Under the pieces are notes generated by a model. The model was not told the origin of the DNA, searched no databases, and saw only the letters and a list, made by a program, of their open reading frames with translations. The position numbers and the translations under genes were made by a program. Shown here in pieces: positions 51,424-58,653 of a DNA stretch of 64,000 bases. Each line of letters begins with the position of its first letter. Within the stretch, counting starts at the first letter, position 1. Source of the DNA: Onstottus_B arcticum (GTDB lineage Bacteria > Acidobacteriota > Blastocatellia > UBA7656); NCBI GenBank assembly GCA_038040485.1, contig JBBPIE010000007.1:198593-262592 (forward strand), given 5' to 3'.

Positions 51424-53454
51424 ATGTCAAAACCCCACGCCAAAAAGAGGAAAGAGGAAGCAAAGAGCAAGGGGAGCCAACTGACCAGAAGAACGGTGCT
51501 GAAATTGGGGGCGGCAGCGGGGGCCGGCACTCTCTTGGCGCCAATGATTCTGACATCAAAGAAATCGACCGTATATGCGCAGGGCACGGTGGTGGAACCA
51601 GTACTATGCGCTCCAACCCCGGTGCCGCAGAGTCCGCCACACACGCCGTTCCTCGATAACCTTCCGGTCCCATCTGTGGCGGCACCGCAATTCCTGAGTC
51701 CAACGCCTACGGAGGCCGCCAACACAACCAACGGCGAGGCCGCGCGCGATCCTCATCAGCGTTGGAACGAATTCACCCCTGCCGTTACGTACCAACTGGA
51801 GGCCAGGGCCGGGACGCATCAATTCCACAGTAACTACTCGCCGTCGTACATCTGGGGTTTCAATGGCCAATACCCGGGTCCGACGGTGCTTAACGCCTAC
51901 GGCATACCGTCGCTCGTACGATTCAAGAACAGCTTGCCGGTGTCTACTTCGAGCTTCGGCACGAACGAGACCACTGTCCACCTGCACAACGGGCATACGG
52001 CGTCTGAAAGCGACGGGTTTGCTGGCGACTTCTTCGGGACAGGATTGTTCAAGGACAATCACTACGCCAATGCCTACGCCGGCATTGATGCCTTTCCTGG
52101 GAATTTTCCAAAAGGCGACTCACGCGAGGCGCAGTATACCTACTGGTATCACGATCACCTGATGGCTGAGACTGCCAACAACAACTACCTGGGCATGAAC
52201 GGGACGTATCTTTCGTATGACCAGAAGAGTCCACCGTGGGAGTTCGACACGCCGGGATCTATTCGGCTGCCTTCCTATTACGGCCTGACCGATTTCCCGT
52301 TGGTGCTCGGCGCGAGAAGATTCTGCCCGACCAACGCCACCACCGGGCGCACCGAGATGTTCCAGGTAGTGGGTGCCGCGGCTCCCGGGACTGACAAGTG
52401 GGTTGTCAATGGCAAGATTCAGCCAAAACTGGCCGTCAGGCGGCGCAAATACCGCTTCCGGATCATCAACACCGGGGTCGTATTACCCTTCGATTTGACC
52501 CTACACGGTCCCGACGGCTTGCAAAAGCCGTTGACGGTTGTCGCCGCGGACGGCAATCTCCTTGCTACCCCGGCTACGGTGAGCGCCACCAGTACTCCCT
52601 TCACTCGCCTTGAGGTACACGTGTCCTCGCGGATGGACGTGGTCATTGACTTCAGCCAGTTCTCGGTTGGTCAGTCGGTTTACCTGAAAGAGAACACGCA
52701 GACTCCGCAGTTCGTCAGTACCCCGACGCCACCTGATCCGGCGCCAGGGCTGCCCATCGGCACCGTGTTGATGCGGTTCGACGTTATCGGGAACGCTATC
52801 ATTCCTGATACGCCACCGATTCCCAGCACGCTGACTGAATTGCCCCCGATCCCGCCGGCGGCTTCTGGTGTCGACCCCTTCGAGTGGGGGTTCCGGTTCA
52901 TTCCCGGTCAAGCGGATGGAAACAGCTTCCGAGTCTCTCACTCGTCTACGGCTGAGAACAACGCAAATCACACCGCCACCTTCTTGCCGTTCGACCCACT
53001 CCGAGTAGACCATGCGGTGCTGAAGGGTTCGACGGAGGAATGGGTAATCAGGAACGATACGCTTGCGGGCTCCTGGCTCCACCCCGTGCACCTTCACCTG
53101 GAAGAGGGTCGGATACTCGAGCGAACTGTGTGCACCGTTCCAAGTGCAACTGGATGCTTGCCGGCAAACAGGACTACTCTCGCGATGCCTCCATGGGAGG
53201 ACGGCAACAACGCGCGAAGGGATGTGTATCCGGTGCCCGGGCAGCATAAGCTGAGAGTCAGGCTGGCGTTCAGGGACTTCGTGGGGCGTTACCTGATCCA
53301 CTGCCACAACATGAATCACGAAGACGCCTTCATGATGGTGCGGTGGGACGTTGTCGAAAACATGGCTCAACTACGCGACCGCAGGGAGCAAATCAATGCG
53401 GACCGCGTAGCCAGGGGTGACACACCGCTCTATACGAAGGAGGACCTGGGCTAA
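51424..53454 (+). CDS. Tat-exported multicopper oxidase, CotA/bilirubin-oxidase-like
   Basis: A 676-residue oxidase. A twin-arginine signal is at about 21-55 (TRRTVLKLGAAAGAGTLLAP). All four copper motifs are present: HLHNGH near 186, YWYHDH near 240, HPVHLHLEEG near 554 and HCHNMNHEDAFMM near 626, giving the T1 site and the trinuclear cluster. It oxidises phenols, bilirubin-like compounds, metals or similar donors with O2 reduced to water, in the periplasm or outside the cell. A strong AAAGGAGG precedes the ATG. Its TAA overlaps the ATG of the SCO gene. Confidence 0.94.
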   Translation: MSKPHAKKRKEEAKSKGSQLTRRTVLKLGAAAGAGTLLAPMILTSKKSTVYAQGTVVEPVLCAPTPVPQSPPHTPFLDNLPVPSVAAPQFLSPTPTEAANTTNGEAARDPHQRWNEFTPAVTYQLEARAGTHQFHSNYSPSYIWGFNGQYPGPTVLNAYGIPSLVRFKNSLPVSTSSFGTNETTVHLHNGHTASESDGFAGDFFGTGLFKDNHYANAYAGIDAFPGNFPKGDSREAQYTYWYHDHLMAETANNNYLGMNGTYLSYDQKSPPWEFDTPGSIRLPSYYGLTDFPLVLGARRFCPTNATTGRTEMFQVVGAAAPGTDKWVVNGKIQPKLAVRRRKYRFRIINTGVVLPFDLTLHGPDGLQKPLTVVAADGNLLATPATVSATSTPFTRLEVHVSSRMDVVIDFSQFSVGQSVYLKENTQTPQFVSTPTPPDPAPGLPIGTVLMRFDVIGNAIIPDTPPIPSTLTELPPIPPAASGVDPFEWGFRFIPGQADGNSFRVSHSSTAENNANHTATFLPFDPLRVDHAVLKGSTEEWVIRNDTLAGSWLHPVHLHLEEGRILERTVCTVPSATGCLPANRTTLAMPPWEDGNNARRDVYPVPGQHKLRVRLAFRDFVGRYLIHCHNMNHEDAFMMVRWDVVENMAQLRDRREQINADRVARGDTPLYTKEDLG

Positions 53455-54134
53455 TGAAAAGAAGACGATTTTTCACAAACCTCGGAAGCGACAAGCCGCC
53501 AAACGTGCTTCGTGAGCCAGTTCAGGGCGTGCCGCACGTGGCGTCGCCCGGGCCTGCGATCTTCACCAATGCCCGCCTTCGGACCCATGAAAACAAGGAG
53601 GTTCGCTTCTATGATGATCTGATCAAGGGCAAGCAGGTGCTGATTAACCTGATGTACGCTACCTGCGAGGGTACTTGTCCAATAGTCACCTCCAATCTGG
53701 TCAGAGTTTACGAAGCCCTGAAAGATCGGATGGGTAAGGACCTGTTCATGTGCTCGATCACCGTAAAACCGGAAGAAGACGACCCGGCAGCACTGAAAGA
53801 CTTTGCTGGGATGCACAGGGCTCTGCGGCCGGGCTGGACCTTCCTGACCGGTGATCCGTATGACATCGAAACCATCCGTTACAGGCTTTTCTCTATGGAC
53901 CACATCGCCATAGATACGAATATCTATGGTCACACGTCATTCGTGAAAATCATCAACGATGCAACCAACCGTTGGCTTCACGTTGATCCGCAGGCCAGCC
54001 TGGCCACTGTGTTATGGAAAATCTCCATGGCCAATCCTCGCAAGTCGCGCGAAGAAGCGATGGAGGCCAACAAGAAGCTCCAGGAGCAAATAGACAAGGA
54101 GCGCAAGATGTACGGCTATCGCATGACGACTTGA
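53454..54134 (+). CDS. SCO1/SenC-type copper chaperone
   Basis: A 226-residue thioredoxin-fold protein. Copper ligands are the CEGTC motif with Cys71 and Cys75 and His160 (IYGHTSFVKIIND), as in SCO1. It loads copper or reduces disulphides on cuproenzymes. Its start overlaps the oxidase stop, so it probably serves that enzyme. The N-terminus KRRRFFTNLGSDKPPN has no membrane helix; an RRRFF motif may be a vestigial Tat signal. Confidence 0.9.
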   Translation: MKRRRFFTNLGSDKPPNVLREPVQGVPHVASPGPAIFTNARLRTHENKEVRFYDDLIKGKQVLINLMYATCEGTCPIVTSNLVRVYEALKDRMGKDLFMCSITVKPEEDDPAALKDFAGMHRALRPGWTFLTGDPYDIETIRYRLFSMDHIAIDTNIYGHTSFVKIINDATNRWLHVDPQASLATVLWKISMANPRKSREEAMEANKKLQEQIDKERKMYGYRMTT

Positions 54135-54148
54135 CGAAGGACTTTGGG

Positions 54149-54179
54149 GGGCTAAGGGGTCGCAACAACCTCTTAGCCC
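54149..54179 (+). other. RNA hairpin downstream of the SCO gene
   Basis: GGGCTAAGGGG (54149-54159) pairs with CCTCTTAGCCC (54169-54179) over 11 base pairs with one G-U pair and a 9-base loop. No U-run follows, so it is not a clear terminator. A second hairpin begins 24 bases later. Confidence 0.7.
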
Positions 54180-54202
54180 TCAACTGCCCGTTCGATATGG
54201 AA

Positions 54203-54242
54203 CTAAGAATAGGAGTTGCCGAAAGGCGGCTTCTATTCTTAG
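54203..54242 (+). other. 18-pair RNA hairpin with a GAAA tetraloop
   Basis: CTAAGAATAGGAGTTGCC (54203-54220) pairs with GGCGGCTTCTATTCTTAG (54225-54242) at every position if G-U pairs are allowed. The loop is the GNRA tetraloop GAAA. It sits 24 bases before the next ATG, right before its ribosome-binding site. It could set mRNA stability or the ratio of the flanking products. Confidence 0.78.
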
Positions 54243-54265
54243 CCCTTTGATTCAAGGAGAGTACT

Positions 54266-55264
54266 ATGAAACGACGTGTCATTATCTCGGCATTGATAAT
54301 TATTTGCCTGACGGCAACCCCCGCGGCATTGGGCCAGTCGTACGACGTAAAGAAGGATGCCGTCCAGAAAGGTTGCGAGTTCAGTCCGCTTGGGACGTGG
54401 AAAGCAGCAACCCCTAATGAAAAAACCCCGATCCTTTATCGTTTTACTCCGGACGCCAAGCTTACAGTGCTATCCGGATCCGGCCAGAGTTCGGAGTTGC
54501 GAGAAGTCGCCAGCGCCGGCTATGTGCTGGATAACCCTAAAGCCCCAAAGGTCATCCTTGTCAAAGCAGACAAGGAAGGCGGAGGCTTCGCGCAGGGCAT
54601 AACCGCGATGGACATCACCGGGTACGATGACACATCTTTAACTTTTGTAAAACCCGGCTCCACGCCTACGCGATGGGTCAGAGTAGACCCTTACAGGTAT
54701 TTCATGGTCCTCGCCGGACGCATTGGAACGTTCTATGATGGCAGCGGACCAACATTCCCGATATTGATCAAAACGGACGGACAGCAGACTCAAATAGATG
54801 CCGTGGGCACTTATACTGCCCGCCCCGGCTATTGGGCTTTTGGCACGATCCCGCCGGAAACTTATAACGAGTTTATGAAAGAACCTCGCAAAGACATGGA
54901 CGTAATGCTGCGACTTGAAATCACGTTGGCCCAATATGAGCGGGGATTGAAGATAGTGAAGACCTGGGAAAGACGCGCTCGCAATAACGAACTGCTATAC
55001 CAGGACCTCACTATGAACAACATCCTGGTGGCGAAGCAAGTCACAGAGACCCTCAACCAATGCGGGGAAAGGTTCAAGTTGCACAAGCTGGACTGGAGCA
55101 TGGAGGATCACATCTCCTCGTCTTCGCCGCTGGATTCTCCGCCGATATCGCGTATTCCGTTTCTGTATTTCAAAGAGCTGAGGCGACTAAACGAATCGCT
55201 GCACGTTGGGGATGAGAAGTTTCACGCGGCTTCGCGCCTCGTTGCGTCGCCTCCAGGGCGCTAA
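54266..55264 (+). CDS. Secreted hypothetical protein, paralogue 1 of a pair
   Basis: A 332-residue protein with a signal peptide (about 1-23, IISALIIICLTATPAALGQS). I do not recognise the family, but it is clearly related to the protein at 56067. Shared features are an early Cys (KGCEFSPLGTWKA against KVCPFEISGMWRS), a beta-rich block (QGITAMDITGYDDTSLTF then STPTRWVRVDPYRYFMVLAG), and a helical second half with LNQCGERF near residue 270. CAAGGAGAG precedes the ATG. Periplasmic; possibly a partner of the oxidase. Confidence 0.72.
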   Translation: MKRRVIISALIIICLTATPAALGQSYDVKKDAVQKGCEFSPLGTWKAATPNEKTPILYRFTPDAKLTVLSGSGQSSELREVASAGYVLDNPKAPKVILVKADKEGGGFAQGITAMDITGYDDTSLTFVKPGSTPTRWVRVDPYRYFMVLAGRIGTFYDGSGPTFPILIKTDGQQTQIDAVGTYTARPGYWAFGTIPPETYNEFMKEPRKDMDVMLRLEITLAQYERGLKIVKTWERRARNNELLYQDLTMNNILVAKQVTETLNQCGERFKLHKLDWSMEDHISSSSPLDSPPISRIPFLYFKELRRLNESLHVGDEKFHAASRLVASPPGR

Positions 55265-55300
55265 CCAAAGGGCTTTGAACCACAAACACAGGAGGATGCC

Positions 55301-55510
55301 ATGAAGACCAGAAGAGTTCTGCTGCTATGCACGCTCGCAATGCTCATAGTCGGTTTCTCAGGCGGCAACGACGTTACTGCCCGAAACGTCTCTGAGCAGT
55401 GCAGGGCCGATTTCCGCGCGGTCGTTGCAAGCTGCGCGCAAGAATGTCCTCGAGACTTACGCTGCTTTATCCGATGCGTGGCAACTAACTTCCCCGCATC
55501 CTGTCGGTAA
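55301..55510 (+). CDS. Secreted six-cysteine mini-protein
   Basis: A 69-residue product: a signal peptide (about 1-27, VLLLCTLAMLIVGFSGGNDV) and then a mature part of about 42 residues with six cysteines in the pattern C-x11-C-x3-C-x5-C-x3-C-x8-C. That allows three disulphides or a metal site. AGGAGG lies 6-7 bases before the ATG, so it is a real gene. It follows paralogue 1 by 36 bases. Unknown family; its place in a copper-enzyme cluster makes metal binding a reasonable idea. Confidence 0.7.
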   Translation: MKTRRVLLLCTLAMLIVGFSGGNDVTARNVSEQCRADFRAVVASCAQECPRDLRCFIRCVATNFPASCR

Positions 55511-55673
55511 GGGCGCACGTCACAAATTCAGTGAAACCCTGGGTCTGCGACCGAATGATGGAGCAGCCTGGAGAGCGCCAACGACATCTGATTCTATTTG
55601 CCGGTCGTTAGTACTGCGTGAATCATCAGTACTGTAGGAACACAACGTCTAACCTTGATAAGGAGAACTAGTC

Positions 55674-55847
55674 ATGAGCGATACTTCTGCGACCAAAGTA
55701 AGTGCGAGCGGTACGACAGGTGGAACCTGTACAGTCTCCGGCCCATACAAGAGCTCCAGGAATACCTCCGTCGTTGTCTACTACAAGAAAGGGGACAAGT
55801 TTACGGCAGACCCCGTTGACGGGAGATCGACCACTTGGGTGATGTAG
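55674..55847 (+). CDS. Hypothetical 57-residue protein
   Basis: A short frame from ATG 55674 to TAG 55847, with AAGGAG eight bases upstream. The product is Ser/Thr/Gly-rich at the start (SDTSATKVSASGTTGGTC), then SGPYKSSRNTSVVVYYKKGD and KFTADPVDGRSTTWVM. Its second half looks like a compact beta domain of the kind in small G-x-Y...F...W-x-hydrophobic proteins. There is one cysteine and no signal peptide. A small hairpin (55610-55633) precedes it. Unknown function. Confidence 0.55.
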   Translation: MSDTSATKVSASGTTGGTCTVSGPYKSSRNTSVVVYYKKGDKFTADPVDGRSTTWVM

Positions 55848-55969
55848 CAAGAACCCGGCGAAGCTTGCTGCTCCGGGTGATATGTCATGCCCCTGTCGCA
55901 GTCCCAGCATTTCGCTGCACGGATGTTGAGTCTCGGCGGCTGCCCGCTTGAGATGACAAGACTCCGCGA

Positions 55970-56007
55970 GGCTTCGGGCATCGCCGGGAAACGGCGGTGC
56001 CCGAGCC
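55970..56007 (+). terminator. Strong hairpin, possible terminator
   Basis: GGCTTCGGGCATCGCCG (55970-55986) pairs with CGGCGGTGCCCGAGCC (55992-56007) over 16 pairs with one bulge and a 5-base GGAAA loop. It is GC-rich and follows the 57-residue gene. TTAAATT rather than a U-run follows, so intrinsic termination is uncertain; it may be an mRNA-stabilising stem. Confidence 0.5.
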
Positions 56008-56066
56008 TTAAATTACACTAGCTGCACGCGCAGAAATGGCGCCGGGCGGGAAGAAGCGTGTATAAG

Positions 56067-57077
56067 ATGAAGCGAGCCATTTTTTCATATCTCCTTGTCC
56101 TCATTTCCTTCGGAGGTGCAGCGATCGCTTTCACGCAATCGGTCGCCGAATCTGGCGCCCGGAAGGTTTGTCCCTTCGAGATATCCGGAATGTGGAGGTC
56201 GGATGCGACGAACCTCTCAACTCCTTTCTTCTTTGACTTTTCGCCTGAGGGGCACGTCACTCTGTTAAGTCATTCCTCGGACGCGCTGCCACAAGACTTC
56301 GAGGTGATAACCTCGGTGAACTACAAGCTGGACAAGCCTAAGGCACCCACCCGGATCGAGTTCATGGCGGCGCGCGGAAATGACATTTTCACGCAAGGCG
56401 TGACCGCATTTAACATCGTCGAGTATAGTGCCGACGCTTTTACGGCTCTCGATCCCGCATCGGAGCGACCAACGCGATGGACCAGGGAGCGCACACATCG
56501 CTACTTCCTCACCTTCGCAGCTCGCAGTGAAACGCCTAAACAAGGCGGGTCTGCGTTCGCCATGTGGACCACGCTGGACGGACGCGAGGCGAAGGTCGAG
56601 GCGCTTGGCGTTCAACTAACAAAGGATGATGCCGGAAAATCGGTGCCGGTCTTCGCGACAATTCCCGCCGAAGTCTACGACCAGGTCACCGAGGCCATCC
56701 AAAAAGACAAGAAAACCAAAGAAGAGATTGTGACTGTGCGCTTCGAGCTGACGAAGGCTGAGTTCGCAACAACCCACGAGACATATCAGAAGTGGGACAA
56801 GGATGTCAGTGATCGAACGCTTCCAGAGAAGGATCCCTACCAGAACGTAATGGAGTTCTTGAGAAAGACGGCTGAAGGTCTCAATCAATGCGATGCGAAG
56901 GCCGGCCTGCAAAGGCCAACTCGGCGCGATCTCGATGAATTCGTTTCCAGACATGTCGCGCAACGACGCCCGCCGGAGTACATAAAGATCCTGAGGAAGT
57001 TGAATGACGAATTGAACGTCACTGACTCGACCTTTCCCTGGTTCTGGCGGCCGACGCTACAAGCACCGGTGCAGTAA
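56067..57077 (+). CDS. Secreted hypothetical protein, paralogue 2 of a pair
   Basis: A 336-residue protein with a signal peptide (about 1-24). It repeats the layout of the protein at 54266: CPFEISGMWRSDATNLSTPF, DKPKAPTRIEFMAARGND, FTQGVTAFNIVEYSADAFTA, ERPTRWTRERTHRYFLTFAA, GLNQCDAKAGL and a C-terminal ILRKLNDELNVTDSTF. The two diverged well but keep both cysteines. The ATG at 56067 is preferred over a GTG at 56058; neither has a strong site. Likely periplasmic partner proteins of the cluster. Confidence 0.72.
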   Translation: MKRAIFSYLLVLISFGGAAIAFTQSVAESGARKVCPFEISGMWRSDATNLSTPFFFDFSPEGHVTLLSHSSDALPQDFEVITSVNYKLDKPKAPTRIEFMAARGNDIFTQGVTAFNIVEYSADAFTALDPASERPTRWTRERTHRYFLTFAARSETPKQGGSAFAMWTTLDGREAKVEALGVQLTKDDAGKSVPVFATIPAEVYDQVTEAIQKDKKTKEEIVTVRFELTKAEFATTHETYQKWDKDVSDRTLPEKDPYQNVMEFLRKTAEGLNQCDAKAGLQRPTRRDLDEFVSRHVAQRRPPEYIKILRKLNDELNVTDSTFPWFWRPTLQAPVQ

Positions 57078-57086
57078 GATCGGGGT

Positions 57087-57638
57087 TCAATGCTTATCGC
57101 CGGATCGGTCCGCCGATCCTCGAAGCGAGATTATCTGTCCTCGATGCTCCGCTTCGTGCTGCAACAAATGAAGGACAACCCATTCCGGGGTCACATCGTA
57201 ATCCGGCATATGACGAACCCGTCGAAACTCGGCCAATGTCATCGTGCTTAGAGCCCGCAGCAGCTCTTGACGAACGAGCGCGAGGCGGCGCTCGTGTTGG
57301 TTCCCTGTACCGCCGCGGATCTTCGTCAGGGTTTGATCCGACTCGCGGTCTTCAGCAGGAAACAGCGATCCCAGGTCCGCGGTCGTCCGGTGCTGCAGGA
57401 TCTCAGTGTAGAGCCAATCAGCCTCGATCAGCGCGATGTGATACAGAAGCGCGCCGATAGTATTCGAGTTGGTCGGAGGCTCCCAATCAAGTTCGGCCTG
57501 GCTTATCCGGGCTATTGATTTGAGCGTGCGGCTTCTGCACTCAATCAACGCGGCCGACCACTGGGCAATCTCGCCACAGCCAGCAACTACAGGCTCAAGC
57601 ACCAGCTTGCGTCGTTCCGCCGGGCTCGTTTTCGTCAA
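57087..57638 (-). CDS. DinB-family protein
   Basis: A 183-residue four-helix-bundle protein. The metal-binding histidines of DinB/YfiT folds are His67 (LLYHIALIEADW) and the pair His161/His165 (LLQHEAEHRGQI). Such proteins bind a divalent metal and often act as thiol transferases or in stress response. The start TTG at 57638 overlaps the dienelactone hydrolase stop (TTGA), so the genes are coupled; an internal GTG is an alternative. Confidence 0.87.
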   Translation of the reverse strand: MTKTSPAERRKLVLEPVVAGCGEIAQWSAALIECRSRTLKSIARISQAELDWEPPTNSNTIGALLYHIALIEADWLYTEILQHRTTADLGSLFPAEDRESDQTLTKIRGGTGNQHERRLALVRQELLRALSTMTLAEFRRVRHMPDYDVTPEWVVLHLLQHEAEHRGQIISLRGSADRSGDKH

Positions 57639-58519
57639 ATCTTCTTAAGCAAAGTCTTCCATCTAACCCAAGCCTCGTCGCGAGCCTTCGTGTTTGCCTC
57701 TTTCATTTCTTTTGCTTCCGGGGTCGCCACGTTGGCAGTCGGGTCTTCGCCTGCTCTCATGAAGCCGTGGCCCGCCCCTTCATAAGTCACAGGCTCGTAA
57801 GTCTTGCCCGCAGCCTTCATCAACTCCTGGCTCTTTGGTATGGTCTGGTTGATGCGCGCGTCTTTGCCGCCATAGAATCCGTAGACGGGACACTTGATCC
57901 TCGCGATCGCCGCGGGATCCTCTGGTCCTGAGCCGTAAAAAACAAACGCCGCTTTGAGGCTCGGCCGGTTAGTCGCAAAGCGAAACGTCTGGCTGCCGCC
58001 ATAGCAGAATCCGGAGACCGTCACTTTTCCATTGCAAGCCGGGAGCTTAGCTACGTAGTCGGCAACCGCGTTCAGGTCGCCGGTGACCTGGTCGGGAGGC
58101 AAATCACGGATGGCCTGGCCGATCCCGTTGCGATCGAATTCGCTCGACCCGCCGCCTTTCGGCCCCATGCCGGAAAGCAAGTCCGGCGCGATCGCGATGT
58201 AGCCCGCTTCGGCCAATTGATCGGTCAAGCTGCGCACCCAATCGCTCATCCCAAAGATCTCGTGGATTGCGATTACCGCCGTAGCTTTGCCCTTGACCTC
58301 GGGGTACACGATGAAAGCATTGACGGTGCGGCTGCCGTACTTGACCGATATCCATTCCTGGTGGCGCGGCGATTTATCCGCGCGTGCTTTCGCCCACTCC
58401 TGCTCGACTGCGGTAAACGACATATGCTCCAAGTGTTGATGCTGGTTTACCGAATCCTGCGCGAACGCGGAAATCGAAACGAGCAACGATGCAACAGCGA
58501 TCATCGACAGGTTTTTCAT
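57635..58519 (-). CDS. Secreted dienelactone hydrolase-family protein
   Basis: A 294-residue alpha/beta hydrolase with a signal peptide (LSMIAVASLLVSISAFAQ). The triad of dienelactone hydrolases is seen as Cys172 (SGFCYGGSQTF), Asp220 (YGGKDARI) and His251 (GAGHGFMRAGE). The ATG at 58519 is chosen over 58531 because GGAG lies seven bases before it. It probably opens a lactone or ester in the periplasm. First of a two-gene operon with the DinB gene. Confidence 0.9.
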   Translation of the reverse strand: MKNLSMIAVASLLVSISAFAQDSVNQHQHLEHMSFTAVEQEWAKARADKSPRHQEWISVKYGSRTVNAFIVYPEVKGKATAVIAIHEIFGMSDWVRSLTDQLAEAGYIAIAPDLLSGMGPKGGGSSEFDRNGIGQAIRDLPPDQVTGDLNAVADYVAKLPACNGKVTVSGFCYGGSQTFRFATNRPSLKAAFVFYGSGPEDPAAIARIKCPVYGFYGGKDARINQTIPKSQELMKAAGKTYEPVTYEGAGHGFMRAGEDPTANVATPEAKEMKEANTKARDEAWVRWKTLLKKI

Positions 58520-58653
58520 TTTTTTCTCCATTAAATAGAGTGTTGGTATTTCGATTATGCTTGCGCGTTGTTAGATACCACAACAAGCGCCGCCACGCGA
58601 GCGCTAAAGAGTCCGATAGAAAATGCAAGCAAGCTTTCTCTTCCCGACCGCTC

